A DNA stretch of 64,000 nt from Micromonospora sp. WMMD1102 (GTDB taxonomy: Bacteria; Actinomycetota; Actinomycetes; Mycobacteriales; Micromonosporaceae), in the NCBI RefSeq assembly GCF_029626265.1, contig NZ_JARUBN010000001.1, positions 2,170,001 to 2,234,000 of the forward strand, written 5' to 3'. Position numbers and translations under genes: made by a program. The notes beneath the pieces were generated by a model. The model was not told the origin of the DNA. It was given only the letters and a program-made list of their open reading frames with translations, and ran no database searches. This document shows positions 24,190 through 31,969 of the stretch, piece after piece; within the stretch, counting starts at the first letter, position 1, and each line of letters begins with the position of its first letter.

Positions 24190-24837
24190 TCAGGTGCCGA
24201 GTCCGACGTCGCGGGCGAGCAGCGCCGCCTGGACCCGGTCGGCGACACCGAGCTTCGCGAAGATGGCGGAGAGCTGGTTGCGTACCGTCTTCTCGCTGAG
24301 CCCGAAATGCCGCGCGATCTTGGCGTTGGTGTCCCCGAAGGCGAGCCGGCCGAGGATGTCCCGCTCCCTGGCGGTGAGCTGGTTGAACGGGGCGGGCAGC
24401 TCGGCCGGCCCCCGGTGCATCGCGGTGAGCACCGACGGCCCGATGCCCGGACCCAGCACCACCCCGCCCTGGGCGACCGTGCGCAGCGCGTCGATGACGG
24501 CGTCCGGATCGGTGTCCTTGAGCACGTAGCCCCGGGCGCCGGCCCGCAGCGCCCGGGCCACGATCTCCTCGTCGTTGGCCATGGTCAGCATCAGGACCTT
24601 GGTGTCCGGACGGGACTGGATGATCCGCGCGGTCGCGTCGACACCGTCACCGTCCGGCAGCGTCACGTCCATCGCGATCACCTCGATCCGCTCGCCGACG
24701 GCGGTGCTGATCGCCTCGGCGGTGGTCGCCGCCTCGAAGACCTCGCTCACCCACGACTCGCCTTCGAGCATGGTGCGCAGCCCTCGGCGCACCACCGGGT
24801 GGTCGTCGACGATGAGGATCCGTCCACCGTGCACCAT
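24190..24837 (-). CDS. NarL/FixJ-type response regulator
   Basis: A 215-residue response regulator. The receiver opens with GRILIVDDHPVVRRGLRTML (acidic pair), has the phospho-acceptor Asp in VIAMDVTLPDGDGVD, and the Lys in GYVLKDTDPDAV. A LuxR HTH follows (LTARERDILGRLAFGDTNAK, then IARHFGLSEKTVRNQLSAIF). ATG 24837 is selected; the open frame upstream is non-coding in character. It lies 104 bp downstream of a NarL-type histidine kinase on the same strand, its likely partner. Confidence 0.92.
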   Translation of the reverse strand: MVHGGRILIVDDHPVVRRGLRTMLEGESWVSEVFEAATTAEAISTAVGERIEVIAMDVTLPDGDGVDATARIIQSRPDTKVLMLTMANDEEIVARALRAGARGYVLKDTDPDAVIDALRTVAQGGVVLGPGIGPSVLTAMHRGPAELPAPFNQLTARERDILGRLAFGDTNAKIARHFGLSEKTVRNQLSAIFAKLGVADRVQAALLARDVGLGT

Positions 24838-24941
24838 GCTCGTCGCCGCCTCTGCCCACACGCCGCGTCCTGTGCGCAGCCGGCGGCCGGCGAAACGGCA
24901 CCGCGGAGCCAAGCTGCGCATCGCGGGTTCAGCGTAGCGGG

Positions 24942-27194
24942 CTAGCCGATCCGCCCCGCGTCGCTGTCCGGAGTCTGGCTGCCGCCGGCCGGTGGGGCGG
25001 TGGCGGCGGGCTGGGCCGCCACACCGCGCGGCTGCGGCAACTCCGACTCCGGGTCGGCGTCGAGCGCTCGATGGGCCACTCCCCAGCACCCGTCCGGGCC
25101 GCCTGAGCCCGGATCCGTCCCGGTGTCGCTGCCCGTACGGCCACCGTCGGCGCCATCAGCGGCGGAGGTGTCGGTGGCCGCCCGGTCGAGAGTGAGGTGA
25201 CCGTCCCGGGACGGCGTGTCCGTCGCCTGGTCCGGGACGGTCGGCTGGAAGGGCAGACGCACCCGGATCGAGGTACCGTGTGGACTCGTCGGCGTGATGT
25301 CGAATTCGCCGCCGAGTTCGGTGGCCCGCTCCCGCATCGAGTCGAGGCCGACCCCGCCGGGCCGACGCGGCCCGAGTCCCACCCCGTCGTCCACGATCTC
25401 CACGGTCAGCGCCCGGTCCCGGTGCACGTTCACCCGGCAGGTGGTCGCCTGGGAGTGCCGGGTCACGTTGTTCAGCGCCTCCGCGACGATCCGGTACGCC
25501 GCCACCTCGATCGCGGCCGGCAGCCCCTGGAGATTGCCGTCGACGTGCAACCGGACCGAGAGGGTCGGGCTGTCGAACCGGGTGCACTCGTTGCGCAGCG
25601 CGGCGGCCAGCCCCCGGTCCAGCGCGGGCGGCCGGAGTTGGTCGACGAGCTGGCGTACCTCGGCGGTGCAGGTCTGCAGGTCCACGCTGAGCGCGTCGAG
25701 GATCCGGCCGGTACGCGGCTGCCCGGCGACAAGCTTGTGCGCCGCCCGGACCTGCATGGCCATCCCGGCCAATGTCGGGCCGAGACCGTCGTGCAGGTCG
25801 CGACGCAGGCGACGACGTTCCTCCTCGCGGGCGGTGATCAGCCGTTCCCGGGACTCCTGGAGGTCGTGGATGAGCCGGACGCCGTCGGCGGCCACCGCCG
25901 CCTGCAACGCCAGGTCACCCAGCAGGCGCCGTTCGACCGGGGTGAACCGGCTCGCCGCGCTCCGGTTCGCCACCAGCAGCCGCCCGACCCGTTCCCCCCG
26001 GGTGACCATGTCGAACGCCTCGACCGGCGTGTTCGCGCTGCCGTACGCAGCGAGGATCCGGGGCCCCTCCCGCCCCTCGACCTCGACCGCGACGTGCGGC
26101 ACCCGCAGCGACCGCGCGATCGTGTCGGTCAGCAGCGGCAGCACCGCGCCCGGCTCGACGGTACGGCCGAGCAGGTCGCCGAGTCGCGCCATCACCTGGT
26201 AGGGGTCGTCCCGGTCGCCGTAGAGCAGCCGGTTGACTCCCCGCTGCACCCGGCCGCGGGCCGGTTCGAAGGCGACCGCGATCAAACCGGTCGCCACCAG
26301 CGAGGCGTTCGAGGTGCTGCCCGCCATCAGCAGGTCCCGCAGCAGCGTGATCAGTCCGACGAAGGCGGCGATCACCAGCAGGCTCATCACCAGCCAGACG
26401 ATGCTCCGGTTGACGACCTGGTCCAGTCCGTACAGCCGGTAGCGCAGCACCGCGACGGCCATGCCTATCGGTAGCGCCACCACCATGATCACCCAGGCTC
26501 CGGGCAGGTTGATGGCCTCCAGCACGAGCCCGAGCAGCAGCAGGATCGCCGACGCCAGCAGACAGGCGAGCTGGGCCCGGGTCTCACCGTCGGCCCGCCG
26601 CCAGCGCAGCACCAGGGAGACCAGGCCCGCGACCAGCCCGAGCAGGGTCACCCCGATGGCGAGGAGCGCGACCAGGACGAGCGTACGAGCCCGCTGGGTC
26701 GGTGCCGGTTCCGGGTCGCTGACCAGACTGTAGGGGTCGTCGAAGGCCGCGACGGCGTAGGCGAGGGCGGCGACGACCGTCCCGACTATGACCACCGCGG
26801 CCACCGGACGCCACCGCCGCGAGAGCAGTCGCCCGTCCGGGAAGAGCAGCAGGGTGAGGAAGATCAGCCCGTACGGGACCCACCAGGCCCACTGGCTCAA
26901 CCAGGCCAGTGGCAGCCAGCGTCCCCAGCTCACCGCGAGTACGGCCACGCTCGCCGCCCCCCCGGCGGCGAGCATGAGCCGACCCACGGGATGTCCGGGT
27001 ATCCCGACCAGGACCAGTGCGCCCATCATGGTGAACGCGATCGCGATCACCGCGAGCTCGCCGGTCTGTTCGATCCAGATTCCACGGGCGCTGACGTAGT
27101 GTCCGGCGACCACGAGCGCGACGACGATGGCTGCCCCGACCAGCGCGACGATCCTGCCCGTGGGCCATCGCCTGGTGTCCTCCGTGGACGTCAC
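24942..27194 (-). CDS. NarL-type (HisKA_3) membrane sensor histidine kinase
   Basis: A 750-residue sensor kinase. The N-terminal ~290 residues hold about eight or more hydrophobic helices (an MFS/7TM-like membrane sensor). A GAF-like domain follows (about 320-440), then the phospho-acceptor helix RRRLRRDLHDGLGPTLAGMA (His near 459), an N-box EALNNVTRHS and a G-box DDGVGLGPRRPGGVGLDSM. The last ~90 residues are Ser/Asp/Gly-rich and disordered, an unusual tail. GTG 27194 starts the frame. It probably phosphorylates the response regulator encoded just downstream. Confidence 0.9.
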   Translation of the reverse strand: MTSTEDTRRWPTGRIVALVGAAIVVALVVAGHYVSARGIWIEQTGELAVIAIAFTMMGALVLVGIPGHPVGRLMLAAGGAASVAVLAVSWGRWLPLAWLSQWAWWVPYGLIFLTLLLFPDGRLLSRRWRPVAAVVIVGTVVAALAYAVAAFDDPYSLVSDPEPAPTQRARTLVLVALLAIGVTLLGLVAGLVSLVLRWRRADGETRAQLACLLASAILLLLGLVLEAINLPGAWVIMVVALPIGMAVAVLRYRLYGLDQVVNRSIVWLVMSLLVIAAFVGLITLLRDLLMAGSTSNASLVATGLIAVAFEPARGRVQRGVNRLLYGDRDDPYQVMARLGDLLGRTVEPGAVLPLLTDTIARSLRVPHVAVEVEGREGPRILAAYGSANTPVEAFDMVTRGERVGRLLVANRSAASRFTPVERRLLGDLALQAAVAADGVRLIHDLQESRERLITAREEERRRLRRDLHDGLGPTLAGMAMQVRAAHKLVAGQPRTGRILDALSVDLQTCTAEVRQLVDQLRPPALDRGLAAALRNECTRFDSPTLSVRLHVDGNLQGLPAAIEVAAYRIVAEALNNVTRHSQATTCRVNVHRDRALTVEIVDDGVGLGPRRPGGVGLDSMRERATELGGEFDITPTSPHGTSIRVRLPFQPTVPDQATDTPSRDGHLTLDRAATDTSAADGADGGRTGSDTGTDPGSGGPDGCWGVAHRALDADPESELPQPRGVAAQPAATAPPAGGSQTPDSDAGRIG

Positions 27195-27221
27195 CCCTGC
27201 TACCCCTGTCCGATCAAGTTG

Positions 27222-27719
27222 TCAGTGTGTCCAGCCGGCGGCGTGCAGCGAGTTGTGGAACCAGCCGCCCCGGTCCATCAGCCGCATGCCCCCCGACGGC
27301 GAGTCGCCACCCGGGAACTGCGCGGCGTCCTCGACCAGCGTGCCGCCGCCGATCTGCGGCAGGGCGGCGATCGCCTCGTCCACGGTCAGCCCGGAATCCG
27401 CGACAGTCTCCGGATGCCTGCGGATGTAGTCCCCGACGTGCTGGACGACGGCCTGGAGCCGGCCCTGGATCAGCTCCGGGTCGGGGTCCTCGAGCGTCGG
27501 AACCAGCCCTTCCAACGCCCACTCGTGGTTGAACACCGGCGCCAGTCGGCGGCCCGCCTTGTCGAAGAACTCCAGGCCGCCCTGGGCCTTGGCGCCGATG
27601 TCCTTCTCGCTCAGTAACTCGGCGACGCTGCCGTAGGCGTGCGCGAAGCTGTTGTCGCTGGCGATGACGATCGGTTCGATCTCCGTACGGCGGACCGGGC
27701 GAATCGGCTTAGCGGTCAT
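27222..27719 (-). CDS. hypothetical 165-aa protein upstream of the sensor kinase
   Basis: A soluble 165-residue protein I do not recognise. It starts at ATG 27719 (TAKPIRPVRRTEIEPIVIAS), preceded by GGGGAG at 5 nt. The middle is acidic and helical (EDPDPELIQGRLQAVVQHVG), and the C-terminus is Gly/Asp-rich with GGGTLVEDAAQFPGGDSPSG. No signal peptide, membrane segment or metal motif is seen. It ends 27 bp before the histidine kinase start on the same strand, so it may be the first gene of that operon. Confidence 0.75.
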   Translation of the reverse strand: MTAKPIRPVRRTEIEPIVIASDNSFAHAYGSVAELLSEKDIGAKAQGGLEFFDKAGRRLAPVFNHEWALEGLVPTLEDPDPELIQGRLQAVVQHVGDYIRRHPETVADSGLTVDEAIAALPQIGGGTLVEDAAQFPGGDSPSGGMRLMDRGGWFHNSLHAAGWTH

Positions 27720-28131
27720 GACACTCCCCTCGTAATCCAATCTCGACGGTCTTCGCGCTGGTGAGCGACGGTTTCCCTCCGCAGCCTAGGCCCGCTGTCC
27801 AACGGGGCGGATCGGTCCGTCGGCTCAGCATCATGGCCCCTCGGACGTCCCGCTGGCCCGGGACCGGTGTCCCAGTCCACTCGGGAAAATCTGGTCTGTC
27901 TCCGTACGGTCCGGTAACCGACCCGATCTCCGACGGCTACCCGACCGGAACGCGGGTGCTCGCCGGCCGGAGTGGCGGTGTTCTCCGGCCGGAAGTGGCC
28001 GGGGGCCCCGGTCGGAGGTACTCGATATCGGGTCGATGCCCGGACGATGCGCCGGACCGGCAGTCTCGTCGGCGGTGCCAGTCGCCACTCACCACGGCCG
28101 GCGCTTCGTCAACCGCTACCTGGGGAGACCT
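27720..28131. other. divergent intergenic region without a convincing gene
   Basis: This 412-bp gap separates the leftward 165-aa gene from the rightward LanKC-like gene and must hold both promoters. An open frame from 27761 ends at 28135, overlapping the LanKC start (ATGA). Its codon bias is poor and I do not accept it as a gene. GGGGAG at 28122-28127 is the LanKC ribosome-binding site. No lanthipeptide precursor was recognised. Confidence 0.6.
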
Positions 28132-31100
28132 ATGACGTCCGAGTCGTCGGCCGCCGCGAGCCGGGATCCCGGCCTCGCCATGCCGCTGCGCGGACGGACC
28201 CGGTCGCCGGCCGGTCGCGGGCCGTCGTCTGGTCACGTGCCGCGGCCCGGTCACCAGTCCTGGCCCGGCCAGACGTCGTCAGCCGGCCGCCCCTCGTGGT
28301 CCGGCCATCCCTCGTCGTCCGGGCACCCGGCAAGGTCCGGCCAGGTGGTGTCGGTCGGGTTGCGGGAGCCGGCCGACCTGGTGGCCGAGCTGCTCGACCT
28401 GATCAGCCTGACCGGCTGGACGGTCCAGCACCGGGCCGGTCGGACCGTTGTGGCTCCGGCACTGGCGGTCGCCCGGTTGCAGGGTTGGAAGCTGCACGTC
28501 TCGGCGACGCCGTCGAACGCGCCGGAGGTGCTCGCCGCGTGCGTACCGGTGCTGGTCGAGTCCGGTACCGCGTTCGCGTTCGTCGCGACCGCCGCCGGGC
28601 TGGCCGAACTCAACGGCCCCCGGGCGCCACGGGCCGGGGCCGGGAAGTTCCTCACCGCCTGTCCGGCGAGCGACGAACTCTTCCGGGAACTGGCGAGGCG
28701 GCTCGACGAGGTGACGGCCGGACAGGTGGGGCCGGCGATCCTCTCCGACCGGGCATACCGGTCCGGCGGAGTGGTGTACTACCGGTACGGCGCCTTCGGT
28801 GAGTTCGGCGTGCGGGACAACGACGGCCGGTACCGGCGCTGTCTGGTCGACCCGGACGGCAACCTGGTCGAGGACCGCTGCGAGCCGGTCTTCCGGCCAC
28901 CCGCCTGGGTCGAGTTGCCGTTCGGCCCGGTGCCGGAGCGGGCGGCCACCCCGGCACCGGGGGCGCCGGCCTGGCCGACCGGCGGGACGGCGTCGAACTG
29001 GTCGGTCGCGTCGATGCAGGTCTTGGGGACGTCCGCCGCCGAACCGGAGACCGGTGCGGCGGGGACGGCCGGGTCCGCGGGGGGCGGACCGGGGGGCCCG
29101 GCCGGGCCCGGGGTGCCTGTTCGGTCGGGGGGCTCGACCGAACAGGAGGGTCCGGCCGGGTCGGGGGGCCCGGCACGGCCGGGGGAACGCGTGCGGCTCG
29201 GGGGAGTCGCGCGGTCGGGGGTGGACGTGCGGCTCGGGGGAGTCGCGCGGTCGGGGGGACCTGCCGGGTCGGGGGGCCCGGTCGGGCCTGCGGGGGCGGC
29301 CGGGTCAACGGGGGCGGTCGGGTCGACGGGCACGTGGGAGCCTGTCGGCCCGGCCGGACCGGCCGAGGTACTGATCGGCGGCAGGTACGCGGTTACCGGC
29401 GCGATCCGGCAGGCGAACAAGGGCGGTGTCTACCGTGCCCGGGACCTGCGTACCGGGGTCGACGTCCTGATCAAGGAGGCCCGGCCGTACGTCGGGGCGG
29501 ACGCCTCCGACCGGGATGTCCGGGATCTGCTCGGGCACGAGGCGCGGGTTCTGCGGCACCTGCTCCCGCTCGGCGTGACGCCGCGGCCGCTTCGCGAGTT
29601 CGTGCAGGGCGACCACCGGTTCCTCGTCGAGGAACTGCTCGCCGGGCGGCCGTTGTCGGCCGACCCGCCGGACCCGTCGACGGGCGGTCCGGTCCCGCTG
29701 GCCGCCGGATCGGGCCGGGTCGGCTGGTACCACCTGCTCGACCGGCTGGCCCGGCTGGTCGGGTCCGTGCACGCGGTCGGCGTCGTGCTGCGGGAGCTGG
29801 CGCCGGAGAACGTACTGCTGTTGCCGGACGGGGAACTCCGGCTGGTCGATCTGGAGCTGGCCGCGTTGCGTACCGGCGGGCGGGACGACTGGTCGTACCT
29901 CGACCTGCGGCACTTCGGCGAGGCCGGGTTCGTGGCCCCGGAGCAGTGGCAGGGTGCCACGCCGGACCCGGCGGCAGACCTGTTCAGCCTCGGCGTGCTG
30001 GCGCTGTGGCTGGCCGGTCGGGTCTGGCCGGTGGACGCCGGCACGGCGTTCGCCGGCGCATCTGCCGGGCCCGGCGACCTGCCGGCACGCTCGCCTGAGG
30101 AGCTGGTGTCGGCGCTGATGGAGCCCTCCTTCGGCGGACCACCGGTTCCGGCGCTGTTGCGCCGGATCGTCAGCGGCCTGATGCGTGTCGAGCCCGCTGA
30201 CCGGATCGGGCTGGACGAGGTGGTTGCGCTCTGCGCCGTGGCCGCCGGCAGCCCGGCCACGGGTCGACCGGCGACCACCGCCGAGCGGACCGCCGTCCCG
30301 CATCCCGGTCCGAACACCGTCCCGGACGATGAGCCGAACACCGTCCCGGACGGGTGCACAGGGCTGACTGTGGCGTCGTTGGAGGCGGTGGAGACGCTGC
30401 CAGGACCCCTGGCGATGCCGCCGGAGTCGATTGCGACGCTGTCGGAACCGGCCTGGTCGGACCTGGTCGAGGAAGCAGTCCGGCGACTGGACCCGAGGCG
30501 GGAGCACGGGTCCACTTCGGACTCGACTGACGCTTCCGGTACCCGGGCGGACGTCCGCGTCCGGCCTACCGGTGTCCACCCGTCCGGCCGGCCGCGACGC
30601 GCGGGCCAGGTCTGGGCCGGACCCGGGCCCGGTCGACAGACCGCCTCGGAGCCGGGGCCCGCCGACGTCGCCCGGTCGGTGGCGGCGTTGACCCGGCTGG
30701 TCGTCGCCGGGACGACGGCCGGCGACCCCGAACGACCGGTCCGGGCGGCACCGGTACTCGACCGGCTGCTGGACCGGCTGCTGTATCCGTCCGACCGCGG
30801 GTGGCAGCGCCTGCCCGGACTCGCGGCCGGCTCCGCCGCGACTGTCTGGGCGCTCTGCGACGCCGGCCGGCTGCTCGGCCGGCCGCACCTGGTGGACCGG
30901 GCCGTGGAGCTGGCACTCCGGCAGCCGGTGCGCTGGCCGGACCCGGGGCTCGGGTACGGGCTCGCCGGGCTGGGCAGCGGCCTGCTGCACCTGTGGCGGC
31001 ACACCTATCTTCCCGTCCTGCGGGAACGGATCACGGCGGTGGCCCGACAACTGCTCGACACCGTCGACCCGGGCGGCGCGATGGTCTGGACGGTGCCGCC

Positions 31101-31929
31101 GTCCTTCGACTCGGTACGCGCCGGACTGCGGACGTACGACCTGGCGGGGGGTACCGCCGGAATCGGCGCCTTCCTGCTGGCCGCCGGGCAGCTGCTCGGG
31201 CGGCGGGACCTGGCGGCCGCGGCGGTCCGCTGCGCGGAGACGCTGCTGGACGCGGCCCGGACCGTCGACGGCACCCTGTGCCGGCCGAACCCGTCGTCCG
31301 ACGCCGGCCCCGGACAGCGGTCCTGGTCCGGCGACCCGGCCGGAATCGGCGCCTTCCTGTGCCGCGCGTACGTCCACACCGGCGACTCCCGATACCGGGC
31401 AGCGGCGGTGGCGGCCGCGCATGCGGTCGTCACGAGCGGCTGGACCCGGCACCGGAACGGCGGCGTGGCACCCCTCGGGGGCGGGAGCGGCGGTGCCGGT
31501 GTCGGGGGTCGTCCGGTCGGGCCGGCCGGACTTCGGCCCGGCACCGGATCGGCGGCGCCCGCTGACGGAGAGTTCCTGCTCGACCTGGCCCGAGCTACCG
31601 GCGACGTCCGGTACGCCGCCTGGGCCGAGGCGCTGGCCGCGCGGTGGTGGGCGGCAGAGGTCCGGCACCCCGGGCACACCGGTTGGTCGGACGGGCCGTG
31701 GTGGACGGCCGCGGGTGGCGCCGATCCGGCCGGCCGGCTGGCCTTCCTGCTCCGGCTCCGCCTCGGCGGTGCACGGCTGCTCCACCCCGATCCGGCGACG
31801 GAGTCGGGTTATCCGGGGACGGCACAGCCGATGGGCGCCCCGGCCGGAGCTGTCGGGATCGGCGCCTGGCGGACCGGAGCCGGCGGATCGACCGTACCCT
31901 GCGCCGGTGGTACCACCTGTCGGTGCTGA
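28132..31929 (+). CDS. LanKC-like class III lanthipeptide synthetase-family protein, divergent
   Basis: A 1265-residue protein with the LanKC order. Residues ~75-265 resemble the phospho-Ser/Thr lyase domain (GWKLHVSATPSN, GKFLTACP, ILSDRAYRSGGVVYYRYG). Residues ~273-403 are a Gly/Pro/Ser/Arg low-complexity insert. A Ser/Thr-kinase-like domain follows (~410-700): GGRYAVTGAIRQANKGGVYR, VLIKEARPY, VVLRELAPENVLLL (Glu in place of the catalytic Asp) and LRLVDLELAAL. After a linker comes a LanC-like cyclase domain (~865-1265) lacking the Zn-ligating Cys-Cys-His, as in class III enzymes. ATG 28132 has GGGGAG 4-5 nt upstream. No transporter, precursor or protease gene is adjacent, so it may be an orphan or have another role. 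Confidence 0.8.
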   Translation: MTSESSAAASRDPGLAMPLRGRTRSPAGRGPSSGHVPRPGHQSWPGQTSSAGRPSWSGHPSSSGHPARSGQVVSVGLREPADLVAELLDLISLTGWTVQHRAGRTVVAPALAVARLQGWKLHVSATPSNAPEVLAACVPVLVESGTAFAFVATAAGLAELNGPRAPRAGAGKFLTACPASDELFRELARRLDEVTAGQVGPAILSDRAYRSGGVVYYRYGAFGEFGVRDNDGRYRRCLVDPDGNLVEDRCEPVFRPPAWVELPFGPVPERAATPAPGAPAWPTGGTASNWSVASMQVLGTSAAEPETGAAGTAGSAGGGPGGPAGPGVPVRSGGSTEQEGPAGSGGPARPGERVRLGGVARSGVDVRLGGVARSGGPAGSGGPVGPAGAAGSTGAVGSTGTWEPVGPAGPAEVLIGGRYAVTGAIRQANKGGVYRARDLRTGVDVLIKEARPYVGADASDRDVRDLLGHEARVLRHLLPLGVTPRPLREFVQGDHRFLVEELLAGRPLSADPPDPSTGGPVPLAAGSGRVGWYHLLDRLARLVGSVHAVGVVLRELAPENVLLLPDGELRLVDLELAALRTGGRDDWSYLDLRHFGEAGFVAPEQWQGATPDPAADLFSLGVLALWLAGRVWPVDAGTAFAGASAGPGDLPARSPEELVSALMEPSFGGPPVPALLRRIVSGLMRVEPADRIGLDEVVALCAVAAGSPATGRPATTAERTAVPHPGPNTVPDDEPNTVPDGCTGLTVASLEAVETLPGPLAMPPESIATLSEPAWSDLVEEAVRRLDPRREHGSTSDSTDASGTRADVRVRPTGVHPSGRPRRAGQVWAGPGPGRQTASEPGPADVARSVAALTRLVVAGTTAGDPERPVRAAPVLDRLLDRLLYPSDRGWQRLPGLAAGSAATVWALCDAGRLLGRPHLVDRAVELALRQPVRWPDPGLGYGLAGLGSGLLHLWRHTYLPVLRERITAVARQLLDTVDPGGAMVWTVPPSFDSVRAGLRTYDLAGGTAGIGAFLLAAGQLLGRRDLAAAAVRCAETLLDAARTVDGTLCRPNPSSDAGPGQRSWSGDPAGIGAFLCRAYVHTGDSRYRAAAVAAAHAVVTSGWTRHRNGGVAPLGGGSGGAGVGGRPVGPAGLRPGTGSAAPADGEFLLDLARATGDVRYAAWAEALAARWWAAEVRHPGHTGWSDGPWWTAAGGADPAGRLAFLLRLRLGGARLLHPDPATESGYPGTAQPMGAPAGAVGIGAWRTGAGGSTVPCAGGTTCRC

Positions 31930-31969
31930 CACGCCGACGCCCCGGACGCGGACGCGGGTGCGGCCGGGG

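Noticed and set aside
27761..28135. Lanthipeptide precursor gene ahead of the LanKC-like gene
   Set aside because: Although it ends in an ATGA overlap and a Ser/Thr-rich tail, its third codon positions are not GC-biased and the Cys precedes rather than follows the Ser/Thr, unlike class III cores.
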